A stretch of 15,783 nt of DNA from Sporomusaceae bacterium (GTDB lineage: Bacteria; Bacillota; Negativicutes; DSM-13327): NCBI GenBank assembly GCA_027492445.1, contig JAPUES010000054.1, positions 9,900 through 25,682 of the forward strand, written 5' to 3'. Under the pieces are notes generated by a model. That model had not been told where the DNA came from. It did no database searches and saw only the letters and a list, made by a program, of their open reading frames with translations. This document shows positions 1 through 8,619 of the stretch, piece after piece. Positions within the stretch are counted from its first letter, which is position 1. Every line of letters begins with the position of its first letter. A program made the translations under genes and the position numbers.

Positions 1-121
1 CCTTTAGCTGGTAGGCATGACACATTGGATTTTCATGAGTCTTTTATTTTACATTGTTTTAATACAAAAGATATTGAAATAGCGTACGTCTGTGGAAGAG
101 TAAAATGGAGGCTGATGCTCT
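1..121 (+). other. Upstream region of the hybrid kinase gene
   Basis: The stretch holds no gene. A GGAGG ribosome site at 107-111 lies 10 bases before the ATG at 122, and an in-frame TGA at 113-115 rules out a longer protein. A TTGAAA at 74-79 and a TAAAAT at 101-106 look promoter-like, but they are 21 bases apart, too far for a normal housekeeping promoter. The real promoter may lie outside the window. Confidence 0.5.
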
Positions 122-3100
122 ATGAATGAGGACTTTTATAAACAATTAATAAGCCAGTCACCCGTGGGTTATGCCTATCATAAAATTATATGTGATGCTG
201 AGCAGCGTGCTTGTGATTATCAATTTATTGAAATAAATGCTGCTTTTTCCAAGCTTATAGGGCTACAGGCTGTAGATATAATTGGAAAGAATTTTACTGA
301 AATTATGCCCAAAGTAAAAGGGTATAAAATAGATAGTATAAAATATTTTAGTGACATTGCGATAAATGGTGGTAAAAAAGAGTTTGAATATTATTCAGAA
401 CCTTGTCAGCAGTGGTTTCGGGGAACAGTATTTTCGCCTGAAGCTAACTATTTTGTGACCCATTTTGCTGATATTACAAAAGAAAAACTGCAATTATCAG
501 CGATGGAAAGTATGGTTGCATTATCAGAGAATCTTTTACAGCTTAACGAACCAGAAATTGATTATCAAAAAATAACCGATGATTTTTTTAAGATTGTTGG
601 TGCTAAATGTGCAGTATTTAACTTATTTGCCGAGGATGGAACAAATTTTACGACTATGGCAGTTTCTGGAGAACGAGCTTTCATAAAAAAAGTGAATGGT
701 ATTATCGGGTATGAAATAAAAGGGAATAAATGGGGATGTAGTCCAGAACGGGCTTTAAAATTTAAAGGGGCTAGAGTTACTCGTTTTTCTTCTTTTCAGG
801 ACATAGTAGATAATGATGTTCCCCAATCAATTCTTATTTTTTTGGAGAAAAAGTTTAACCTTGGAGAAGTTATTGTCATAAAAATTGAGAAAAATAATAT
901 TTTACTTGGTAATTTTATTATAATAATGGAAAAAGGAGAAAGCTTTGATAAAGAGGTCTTGGCGAATTTATATACCAGACAATTAGGCATGCTTATTGCT
1001 CGTAAACGAGCAGAAGATATGCTACACCAAGAAAGAATTTTTATCGAGGCCTTACTAGAAAGCGTTCCAGGATTTCTCTATGTTTATGACGAATTCGACA
1101 AGCTGATTCGTTGGAATAAGAAGCTGGAAGAAATGACGGGATACACGGCAGAAGAGTTACCTTATATGACCATTGATAGATGGTTTGAGGGGGAAGATTT
1201 CACCAGAGCTACTGCCGCCATTAAAGAGGTGCTTGAGACTGGGTATGGGAAGGTAGAGGTACCCCTACGAACGAAAGACGGCAAGAAACTCCCCATTTCT
1301 GTAAATGGAGTGCGTTTACTCTTAGGAGGAAAAGTTTACTTTACTGGGATTGGGCTTGATATAACCCAACGGAAACTAGATGAGGAAGAGTTGCGAAAGA
1401 TACAAGCAAAGCAAACGGCGATGCTTTCCAATATTTCAGATGTGATTACCATTGTAGATGAAACAGGCGTTACACAATATAAAAGTCCTAATAGTGAAAG
1501 GATTTTTGGTTGGAAGCAAGAAGAACTCATTGGTAGGAGCTACTTAGAAACAGTCCATCCAGAGGATAGGAAGCGTCTGCATAAGGAATTTCAAGAACTT
1601 ATAAAAAAAGGTAATGGTGAGACGGTCAATACGATATGTCGCTATAAAAAGAAAGATGAAAGCTACTTGACAGTGGAAATTAATGGTATCAACCTCTTGG
1701 AACATGCCGATATCAAAGGGGTGCTCGCAAGCTATCATGACATCACCGCCCGGACGTTAGCAGAGGATGCACTTAAGGAAAGCGAAGAAAGATTTGCTCT
1801 TGCTATTGAAGGAACCCAAACAGGATTATGGGATTGGGATATGATTAATGATCGCCTTACTTATTCGGCCCGCTGTTTAGATATGCTTGGATACGAGAAG
1901 GATGAATTAATGGGGAAAATTTCAGCCTTTACAGAGATATGTCATCCCGATGATTTTTTAGATATGAAAAAAGTGATGAAAGAGTATCTTGCTGGGACAA
2001 TAAACCATTATAAAGTTACCTATCGCCTGCTTCACAAGGATGGAAATTGGCGATGGTTTGTGAATCGCGGTGGCGTTTTGAAAAATATAGAAGGAACTCC
2101 TTATCGTTGGGTAGGGACGATTGTTGATATTACTGCACAAAAAAACATGGAGGAAGCATTAAAAGAAAAGGAAGAAAGCTATAAACATTTATTTGAATTT
2201 TCAGGGGTTGCCATTGGCTATTGTAAGCCTGACGGTTCGGTAATTTCCTATAATAAAAAAGCCGCAGAATATATTAATTTTTTGACGCAAGAGTTTGTAG
2301 GAAAGTCAATTTATGAACTTTTTCCGAAAAAACGTGCTGATGTTTATATGGAAAGAATCAAAAAAGCAGTAATAAGTGAATGTACACAAGAATACGAAGA
2401 TTATATTGTATTAGCTAATAAACCTATGTGGCTGCTCAGTACGTATAATAAAATTATGGATTTAAATGGCGGCATTGCAGGAATCCAAATTATTTCTCAA
2501 GATATCACAGACCGTAAACAAAGTGAACAAGAACTAATCAAAGCCAAAGAAGCAGCAGAGGGATCCAATGCGGCAAAAAGTCAGTTTTTGGCGAATATGA
2601 GTCATGAAATACGGACGCCAATGAATGGTTTCATTGGTATGATGCAACTATTAGAGCTGACAGAACTGACAGAAGAACAAAAGGAACTGATACAAATTTC
2701 TCGAACCACCTCAGATTTACTCTTGAGCGTTATTAATGACATTCTTGACTACTCAAAAATAGAAGCAGGTATGATACAATTAGAAAAGATACCTTTAAAC
2801 ATTAAAACCTTGCTTCGAGATGCCGTCGGCTTATTTGAAGTTTCTAGCAAACAAAAAGGGTTAATTATTGAAAACTTCATTGACGAGAGCGTTCCTGAGG
2901 AGCTACTTGGTGATCCGTTTCGGATTCGGCAAGTCTTATCTAATTTAATCGGGAATGCAGTTAAATACACCCATCGGGGAAAGATATATATTACTGTCAA
3001 CAACATGGGGGAAACTGAGAATGGAAAACTAAAACTAGAATTTGCTATAAAGGATACGGGAATTGGAATTGCTGCGGATAAAATAAGCCTTCTTTTTAAA

Positions 3101-3694
3101 AGTTTTAGTCAAGTGGATAATTCTAATACGCGCAATTATGGGGGAACGGGACTCGGACTTACCATCGCCAAAAGGTTGGTAGAAAAAATGGGTGGTAACA
3201 TTGGCGTAGAAAGTAGAGAAGGAGAGGGCAGTAGCTTTTACTTCACTTGTATTTTGGAGCTGTTTCGCGATGAGGAGTATATAGAACCTTTAGAGCAGGG
3301 ACCAAGACAAACTCAACAAGGAAAAGTACGAAAGGTACTTATTGTGGAAGATGATGCAGTTAGCAGGATGGTTACAGAAAGAATTGTGCGGGGTAAGGGC
3401 TGGAAGGCTGAAGTGGTGAAAAATGGGGAGGAAGCTGTAGCTGCCGTAGAACAAAAAAACTTTGATATTATTATTATGGATGTGCAAATGCCCGTTATGG
3501 ATGGCTATGCAGCCACTAGAATCATTCGAGAAAGGGAGAAACTAACCAATTTACATATCCCTATCATTGCTATGACGGCCTATGCACTAAAGGGAGATAA
3601 GGAAAAATGCTTAGCAGTAGGGATGGATGATTATTTATCAAAGCCATTGAATATATATGAATTTTATGAAATGGTGGAACGCTGGTGTACTTGA
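122..3694 (+). CDS. Soluble multi-PAS hybrid sensor histidine kinase with C-terminal receiver
   Basis: This 1190-residue protein is predicted to sense one or more cytoplasmic signals, autophosphorylate on a histidine and pass the phosphate to its own receiver. Domains in order: PAS about 6-120, GAF-like 130-293, PAS 303-418, PAS 428-545, PAS 552-674, PAS 683-799, a short coiled coil, HisKA 818-883, HATPase 935-1055 and receiver 1071-1188. Four of the PAS domains end in a DIT motif followed by a basic helix. The phosphorylated residue is His828 in HEIRTPMNG. The ATP site shows the N box (NLIGNAVKY from Asn941), DTGIGI from Asp978 and a GGTGLGL loop near 1007-1013. The receiver has Glu1076, Asp1077, Asp1078, the acceptor Asp1120, Thr1152 and Lys1174, so both halves look active. 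No membrane segment or signal peptide is visible. No HPt domain or separate response regulator lies in the window, so the output partner is unknown. The stop lies 15 bases before tldD, which suggests co-transcription. Confidence 0.95.
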   Translation: MNEDFYKQLISQSPVGYAYHKIICDAEQRACDYQFIEINAAFSKLIGLQAVDIIGKNFTEIMPKVKGYKIDSIKYFSDIAINGGKKEFEYYSEPCQQWFRGTVFSPEANYFVTHFADITKEKLQLSAMESMVALSENLLQLNEPEIDYQKITDDFFKIVGAKCAVFNLFAEDGTNFTTMAVSGERAFIKKVNGIIGYEIKGNKWGCSPERALKFKGARVTRFSSFQDIVDNDVPQSILIFLEKKFNLGEVIVIKIEKNNILLGNFIIIMEKGESFDKEVLANLYTRQLGMLIARKRAEDMLHQERIFIEALLESVPGFLYVYDEFDKLIRWNKKLEEMTGYTAEELPYMTIDRWFEGEDFTRATAAIKEVLETGYGKVEVPLRTKDGKKLPISVNGVRLLLGGKVYFTGIGLDITQRKLDEEELRKIQAKQTAMLSNISDVITIVDETGVTQYKSPNSERIFGWKQEELIGRSYLETVHPEDRKRLHKEFQELIKKGNGETVNTICRYKKKDESYLTVEINGINLLEHADIKGVLASYHDITARTLAEDALKESEERFALAIEGTQTGLWDWDMINDRLTYSARCLDMLGYEKDELMGKISAFTEICHPDDFLDMKKVMKEYLAGTINHYKVTYRLLHKDGNWRWFVNRGGVLKNIEGTPYRWVGTIVDITAQKNMEEALKEKEESYKHLFEFSGVAIGYCKPDGSVISYNKKAAEYINFLTQEFVGKSIYELFPKKRADVYMERIKKAVISECTQEYEDYIVLANKPMWLLSTYNKIMDLNGGIAGIQIISQDITDRKQSEQELIKAKEAAEGSNAAKSQFLANMSHEIRTPMNGFIGMMQLLELTELTEEQKELIQISRTTSDLLLSVINDILDYSKIEAGMIQLEKIPLNIKTLLRDAVGLFEVSSKQKGLIIENFIDESVPEELLGDPFRIRQVLSNLIGNAVKYTHRGKIYITVNNMGETENGKLKLEFAIKDTGIGIAADKISLLFKSFSQVDNSNTRNYGGTGLGLTIAKRLVEKMGGNIGVESREGEGSSFYFTCILELFRDEEYIEPLEQGPRQTQQGKVRKVLIVEDDAVSRMVTERIVRGKGWKAEVVKNGEEAVAAVEQKNFDIIIMDVQMPVMDGYAATRIIREREKLTNLHIPIIAMTAYALKGDKEKCLAVGMDDYLSKPLNIYEFYEMVERWCT

Positions 3695-3696
3695 AA

Positions 3697-3709
3697 GGGG
3701 GGGGCGATT
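3697..3709 (+). promoter_or_regulatory. Poly-G ribosome binding site of tldD
   Basis: The only Shine-Dalgarno-like sequence before the TTG start at 3710 is a run of eight G at 3697-3704, preceded by AAA and followed by CGATT. The run sits between the kinase stop (3692-3694) and tldD. A homopolymer of this length is prone to slippage or sequencing error. A length change would alter ribosome-site spacing but not the reading frame of either gene. Confidence 0.6.
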
Positions 3710-5101
3710 TTGTTATCAGAAACAATCATACAAAAAGTACTGAATGCCGCGCTTGAAACAGGTGGAGATTTTGCAGAAGTTTTTGTCGAGGACAAAATAA
3801 GCAATTCCTTAAATATGATTGGCGGTATTGTTGATAAGGCCCTTTCAGGGCGAGATTTTGGTATTGGCCTTCGAATTTTTAAAGGATTCTTTTCGGTGTA
3901 TGCTTATACCAATGATGAAAGTGAAAAAAATCTTATTAAAGTGGCGCGGAGTGCTGCCCAAGCAATTACAGGGCAACAACAAGATATAGTATTTGATTTG
4001 CGAAAAAATGTCTTTAAAAATGCCCATGAGATAAAGATAATGCCAAATAGCATTGGTAAAAAACAAAAAATCCAATGGATGCGTAGAGGACATGTGGCCG
4101 CCATTGGTTATGATTCAGTGATTACTCAGACCAATATTGCTTTTGCTGATTCTGTGCAACATGTTTTAATTGCCAATACCCAAGGCGTTTTTGCCGAAGA
4201 TGTGCGGAGCAGAAACCGTCTAGCAATTAGTGCCATGGCTACGAATGCCTCGGAGAAGGAAACAGGTTTCGTAGGACCTGGATATTTTGGCGGCCTAGAA
4301 TATATGGAGCAGCTAGATGTAGAAACCTATGGGAGAGAAGCCGCCCGCAGTGCGAAGACTATTTTAAATGCCAGCTTTGCTCCTTCTGGTCAGCTGCCCG
4401 TGCTTATTGATAATGGCTTTGGCGGCGTTCTCTTTCATGAGGCCTGTGGGCATGGACTCGAGGCCACAAGTGTTGCCTACAAAACCTCCATTTTCACAGA
4501 TCGACTAGGGGAAATGGTGGCTTCACCTTTGGTTACGGCCTATGATGATGGGACAATGGTGAATACTTGGGGCTCTTTAAATATTGATGATGAGGGCATG
4601 AGAACCCAAAGAAACCTACTTATTGAAAATGGAGTGTTAAAAGGCTACTTAATTGATAACTTAGGTGGTCGTAGAATGAAAATGGCGCCAACGGGTTCTG
4701 GGCGCCGAGAATCCTACCGCTATGCTCCCACCTCGCGCATGAATAATACCTATATTGCCGCAGGCCAATCTACCCCAGAAGAAATGATTGGGAGTATTGA
4801 ATTTGGTATCTATGCAAAACATATGGGCGGGGGCTCTGTAAATACGGCGACGGGAGACTATAATTTTAATGTGCGAGAAGGGTATGTCGTTCGTCATGGG
4901 AAAATTGCTGAAGCCATCAAAGGGGCAACCTTAATTGGGAACGGCATGGATACTTTGCAAAAAATCGATATGGTTGGTAATAACCTAAAACATGAAATTG
5001 GTATGTGTGGTTCGGTGAGCGGCACTGTTCCCGTTACAGTGGGACAGCCCATGCTAAGAGTTGCAAAGCTCACGGTGGGCGGCAGAAAGGAGGATAAGTA
5101 G
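3710..5101 (+). CDS. tldD: TldD, zinc-binding subunit of the TldD/TldE peptidase
   Basis: TldD and TldE together form a cytoplasmic zinc peptidase. In E. coli it cleaves unfolded peptides, takes part in CcdA turnover and removes the leader of microcin B17. The metal-bearing half is recognised by the HExxxH motif in FHEACGHGLEA (His243, Glu244, His248) and by Cys433 in the C-terminal MCGSVSG segment, which matches the third zinc ligand known for E. coli TldD. At 463 residues the protein is close to family length and appears complete. The start is TTG, chosen because it follows the poly-G ribosome site by five bases and gives the usual N-terminus. The tldD stop shares one base with the GTG start of tldE, so the two are almost certainly translated together. 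Position directly behind a sensor kinase is unusual, and any regulatory link is inference. Confidence 0.95.
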   Translation: MLSETIIQKVLNAALETGGDFAEVFVEDKISNSLNMIGGIVDKALSGRDFGIGLRIFKGFFSVYAYTNDESEKNLIKVARSAAQAITGQQQDIVFDLRKNVFKNAHEIKIMPNSIGKKQKIQWMRRGHVAAIGYDSVITQTNIAFADSVQHVLIANTQGVFAEDVRSRNRLAISAMATNASEKETGFVGPGYFGGLEYMEQLDVETYGREAARSAKTILNASFAPSGQLPVLIDNGFGGVLFHEACGHGLEATSVAYKTSIFTDRLGEMVASPLVTAYDDGTMVNTWGSLNIDDEGMRTQRNLLIENGVLKGYLIDNLGGRRMKMAPTGSGRRESYRYAPTSRMNNTYIAAGQSTPEEMIGSIEFGIYAKHMGGGSVNTATGDYNFNVREGYVVRHGKIAEAIKGATLIGNGMDTLQKIDMVGNNLKHEIGMCGSVSGTVPVTVGQPMLRVAKLTVGGRKEDK

Positions 5102-6444
5102 TGGAGATAGAAGATTTTCAAACAAAACTTTTTGCAAAGGGCAAACAGAAAGGTTTTCGTGAAATGGAGACTTATTACTCTGCTACTAAGTCTACCACTG
5201 TCAATGTGTTAGACCATGAGATGAAAAATTTTGCTATTAACGAACAAAAAGGTATCTCTTTTCGAGGCATTTATAAAGAGAAAATGGGTTATTCCTATAC
5301 GGAAAAGATAGACGAAACCTCAATTGAATTATTGGTAGTAGAGGCGATGGAGAATGCTGAAAGTATTGAAATGGATGATAAGGAAGAACTATATGCTGGT
5401 GCCCAGCATTATGAAACAGTCAATCAATATTCAGAAGCAGTCACCAATATTTCGCCCCAAGAACTAATAAAGGTAGCTTTTTCCATGGAAAACATTGCTC
5501 TGCAAGTCCATCCCTTTGTGAAAAGAGTCATTCAATGCAGTGCGGTAAAGTCCGAAGGAGAAAGAAGCATTGTCAATACCAAGGGGTTACATTGTACTTC
5601 AAAATATACCAATGTATCAGCAGGGATCTATCTAATGGCAAATGATGGAACGGAAACGGCAACTGCCTATGAGTCAGACTTTACATGGAAAGATTTTGTT
5701 GCCATAGATAGTAAAGAAATTGCCGAGAAGGCGGCAAGAGAAGCTCTTTCCAAACTAGGAGCTGATTCTATTGACACAGGTAATTATCCAATTATCCTAC
5801 GCTATGATACGGCTACTCAATTGCTTAACTCTTTTGTTAGTAATCTCTCTGGAGAAGTAATAGAAAAGGGCTTTTCTCGCCTAAAAGGTAAGCTCGGTGA
5901 AACAATTGCAGGGGCTAATATTACAATCATTGATGACCCTTTTATGCCAGATGCACCAGGAGCAACGGCTTTTGATGGAGAAGGCTACCCAACGAGAAGA
6001 AATGAATTGGTGAAAGAGGGTATACTTCTCAGTTTTATGCACAATCGAAAAACGGGGAACAATGCAGGAACAGAGTCTACAGGAAATGCTGTAAAAAGCG
6101 GATATAGTGCGCCTCTTTCTGTAGGACCCCATAATCTATATATACAGCCTGGGCAAGTATCTCTTGAAAATCTCATTGAAAGAACGGACCAAGGAATCTT
6201 TGTTGTAGAATTACAAGGCACCAATGCGGGAATTAATGCTGTGTCAGGGGACTTTTCCCTTTCTGCCATTGGTTTTCTCATTGAGAAGGGTAAGCTCGGT
6301 CGTCCTATTAATCAAATTACCTTAGCAGGAGATCTATACGAAGTATTACATAATATAGAAAGCGTCGCCAATGATTTACGCATTAAAGGCACTGTATCAT
6401 CCCCGTCGCTTAAAATAAAATCCTTAACGGTCTCAGGAAAGTGA
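5101..6444 (+). CDS. tldE: TldE/PmbA, non-metal subunit of the TldD/TldE peptidase
   Basis: This 447-residue protein belongs to the same PmbA/TldD superfamily as its upstream neighbour but lacks the HExxxH motif, as expected for TldE. In the known complex TldE pairs with TldD and helps form the substrate channel. Family-like segments include FVSNLSGEVIEKGFSRLKG near the middle and a glycine-rich C-terminal region (GTNAGINAVSGDFSLSAIGF) ending in a beta-rich tail. The start is GTG at 5101, with AAAGGAGG at 5086-5093 seven bases upstream. It overlaps the tldD stop by one base, the usual arrangement for equal synthesis of two subunits. Length matches E. coli TldE closely and no damage is seen. 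No terminator follows, and the next gene starts 63 bases later. Confidence 0.94.
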   Translation: MEIEDFQTKLFAKGKQKGFREMETYYSATKSTTVNVLDHEMKNFAINEQKGISFRGIYKEKMGYSYTEKIDETSIELLVVEAMENAESIEMDDKEELYAGAQHYETVNQYSEAVTNISPQELIKVAFSMENIALQVHPFVKRVIQCSAVKSEGERSIVNTKGLHCTSKYTNVSAGIYLMANDGTETATAYESDFTWKDFVAIDSKEIAEKAAREALSKLGADSIDTGNYPIILRYDTATQLLNSFVSNLSGEVIEKGFSRLKGKLGETIAGANITIIDDPFMPDAPGATAFDGEGYPTRRNELVKEGILLSFMHNRKTGNNAGTESTGNAVKSGYSAPLSVGPHNLYIQPGQVSLENLIERTDQGIFVVELQGTNAGINAVSGDFSLSAIGFLIEKGKLGRPINQITLAGDLYEVLHNIESVANDLRIKGTVSSPSLKIKSLTVSGK

Positions 6445-6507
6445 TATTGATCATACACGTTACTATGCCCTTTCGCATACTATATTATAGCTAAAGGAGG
6501 GGATAAC

Positions 6508-7005
6508 GTGGAAGAAGATAGAAGACCCAAGTGTGACGGTTGTTGCACCTTGCGATTTGAGGTTGCACCTGCCAATCGGCCACCAATGATTGCGGCGCCT
6601 TTTTGGCTGCAAGCAACAGCTACTGGTGAGATTTGTGGACATGGAAATGAAGGCCATGTTCAGGTCGCGGCTCTAGGGTTAATTCCCTTTGGAGTATATA
6701 CCTTATTTTTTGCTACGGACCGAGGACCTTGGCCAGCAGGGCCGCTAGATGCCTCTTATACAGGGGATGGCTTTGATCCTAACCGCTTAGTTGTAAATGG
6801 CGAGGGTATACTAAGCTACTATGTTGCACCCCTAGATTTCAATCCTTTAAAAGGTGTTCCAACTCCTAGTGGTATAGCAAAGATTCTTGGTGTGGTAATG
6901 AATTATCATCCTAATGGCAGTACCAATGGTTTGAGTCCAGGAGTGGCAAATGTAGATGTATTTGATCAACTCATTGCCCCAATGTGCTATCCCCGGCAGG
7001 ATTAG
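6508..7005 (+). CDS. Uncharacterised 165-residue protein with N-terminal CxxCC motif
   Basis: I do not recognise this protein. It starts at GTG, with a strong AAAGGAGGGG site at 6493-6502. The N-terminus holds a Cys9-x-x-Cys12-Cys13 motif, and Cys43 and Cys160 are the only other cysteines. The rest is rich in Gly, Pro and alternating hydrophobic residues (GHVQVAALGLIPFGVYTLFF near 49-68, then NYHPNGSTNG and a Gly-Pro turn), which suggests a small beta-sandwich reminiscent of Cu/Zn-SOD-like or CHRD-like folds. That resemblance is by eye only. There is no signal peptide or membrane segment, so the protein is probably cytoplasmic. It lies 63 bases after tldE with no terminator between them, and a strong terminator follows it, so it may be the last gene of the tldDE unit. 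Metal binding by the cysteines is possible but unproven. The gene itself is very likely real. Confidence 0.8.
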   Translation: MEEDRRPKCDGCCTLRFEVAPANRPPMIAAPFWLQATATGEICGHGNEGHVQVAALGLIPFGVYTLFFATDRGPWPAGPLDASYTGDGFDPNRLVVNGEGILSYYVAPLDFNPLKGVPTPSGIAKILGVVMNYHPNGSTNGLSPGVANVDVFDQLIAPMCYPRQD

Positions 7006-7022
7006 TAATTGCTGTGCAAAAA

Positions 7023-7075
7023 GGCTATGGCTTGATAATCTGGATAAAATTATCAAGGCATAGTCTTGTTTTTTT
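7023..7075 (+). terminator. Rho-independent terminator after the 165-residue gene
   Basis: A 17-bp stem with two mismatches is formed by 7023-7039 and 7049-7065, with a nine-base loop and a T-rich tail (TTGTTTTTTT, 7066-7075). It ends the possible kinase-tldDE transcription unit. The whole hairpin resembles the one at 9304-9354. Confidence 0.9.
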
Positions 7076-7243
7076 AGACTAAAAAGGTTTACAGCAAGTT
7101 TGTGTCGAATAGCCCCACAATACAAAAGTTATTTCGGCTTGATACATATAGTGATTAAGTAAATCAATAGTCCAGTTTCAAGAGTGACAGAAGAATTGTA
7201 AAAAATAGAAGTCATGCAAATAGTCTTAAAAGGGAGAGTTATA

Positions 7244-8557
7244 ATGAATGATAATTATTTAAAAAAAGAACTATATGATCTAGTAAAAACCAATCCAAGT
7301 ATATTTGATTTTATTCAATCTGGTTCTTTAGATGGAATGTGGTATTGGGATTTAGAAAATGCCGAGAATGAATGGATGAGTCAAAAGTTTTGGGAGACAC
7401 TAGGTTATGATCCCTTGGAAAGAAAACATCTTGCTAGTGAATGGCAGGATATTATTTTTCAAGAAGATTTAAAGGTTGCATTACAAAATTTTCAAAAGCA
7501 TTGTGCGGATGCCACTTATCCTTATGATCAAATTGTCCGCTATAAGCATAAAAATGGTTCGACGGTATGGATAAGGTGCAGAGGACTAGCCATTCGAGAT
7601 GAGAATGGGAAAGCAATTCGTATGCTAGGAGCACATAGCGATATTACAAGGTTAAAGCAAGCTGAAAACGAGATTAGAAATTTATCGGATGAATATGAAA
7701 AAGTATTTAATGGAACGCAGGATGCTATGTTTTTAATAGGGGTAACAGACAATAATCAATTTCGCTATATTAGAAATAATCTTGCACATCAGCTGAAAAC
7801 GGGTATCACTCTAGAACAATTAAGAAATAAAACGCCACAAGAATTACTTGGCAGTGAACTTGGTGATAAAGTGGCAGAAAACTATCAAAGATGTGTTACT
7901 AGAAAACACGCAATTACCTATGAAGAAGAATTGGACTTAGGGAAGAGTACTCGGATTTGGTTAACAACATTAACACCAATTGTAAAAGACGAAAATATAT
8001 CCTATATTGTTGGTTCATCAGAAGATATAACAGAGCGCAAGAGATTAGAATTGGAACTGGAGAATAGTGCAAATTACGACAAGCTTACCAAAATACCGAA
8101 TCGCAGGTTGCTGTTTGAAAAATTAAAAAAAATGTTAATTGAGAATAAAAGAGATGGGAATCAATTCGCAATTATGTTTATTGATTTAGATGGGTTTAAG
8201 GCAATTAATGATAATTACAGCCATGAAGTAGGGGATAAAGTATTGATTACGGTAGCAGAGCGTTTATTGGAGTGTATTCGTGAGTCTGATGTGGTAGCGC
8301 GAATGGGCGGTGATGAATTCGTTATCATTCTCCGTAATATAAAGAGTAAAGATAATGTAGGGGAAATTGCACAAAAAGTACATTTAACCTTAAAAGAAAA
8401 CATGTATTTGGATCAACAGCAATGTAATGTAGATTCATCAATTGGAATTGCCCTATATCCTGAAAATGGTGTAGATCCTGATACCCTTTTACGCAATGCC
8501 GATACTGCTATGTATGCTGTTAAGAAAAATGGAAAAGGTGGTTATCAATTCTTTTAG
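7244..8557 (+). CDS. PAS-PAS-GGDEF diguanylate cyclase
   Basis: The protein should make cyclic di-GMP from two GTP in response to a cytoplasmic signal. Domains over 437 residues: PAS about 20-138 (ending HSDITRLKQ), PAS about 148-266 (ending SEDITERKR), GGDEF about 275-437. The catalytic motif is an intact GGDEF at 355-359. The first metal-binding Asp314 lies in FIDLDGF, and an RxxD inhibitory site (Arg346 to Asp349) sits five residues before GGDEF, so product feedback is expected. There is no EAL domain and no membrane segment. The start at 7244 was chosen because AGGGAG at 7231-7236 sits seven bases upstream. An in-frame ATG at 7214 would add ten residues but has only a weak ribosome site. 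The gene is flanked by the terminator at 7023-7075 and, 62 bases downstream, the RNase H gene. No clear promoter was found in the 168 bases upstream. Confidence 0.94.
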   Translation: MNDNYLKKELYDLVKTNPSIFDFIQSGSLDGMWYWDLENAENEWMSQKFWETLGYDPLERKHLASEWQDIIFQEDLKVALQNFQKHCADATYPYDQIVRYKHKNGSTVWIRCRGLAIRDENGKAIRMLGAHSDITRLKQAENEIRNLSDEYEKVFNGTQDAMFLIGVTDNNQFRYIRNNLAHQLKTGITLEQLRNKTPQELLGSELGDKVAENYQRCVTRKHAITYEEELDLGKSTRIWLTTLTPIVKDENISYIVGSSEDITERKRLELELENSANYDKLTKIPNRRLLFEKLKKMLIENKRDGNQFAIMFIDLDGFKAINDNYSHEVGDKVLITVAERLLECIRESDVVARMGGDEFVIILRNIKSKDNVGEIAQKVHLTLKENMYLDQQQCNVDSSIGIALYPENGVDPDTLLRNADTAMYAVKKNGKGGYQFF

Positions 8558-8619
8558 CAATTTATTTTATAATACTGTAATATCCGATATACTACCAAGG
8601 AGAAGAATAAGGAGAAACG

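Noticed and set aside
6508..7005. RiPP precursor for TldD/TldE
   Set aside because: At 165 residues with a folded beta-rich body and no leader-core layout, it does not look like a precursor peptide. No other RiPP modification gene is present.
7150..7210. Promoter TTTCAA-N17-TAAAAA before the diguanylate cyclase
   Set aside because: Both halves match the consensus poorly in a very AT-rich stretch.
7214..7243. Ten-residue N-terminal extension of the diguanylate cyclase
   Set aside because: The ATG at 7214 has only a weak ribosome site, whereas the ATG at 7244 has AGGGAG at good spacing.
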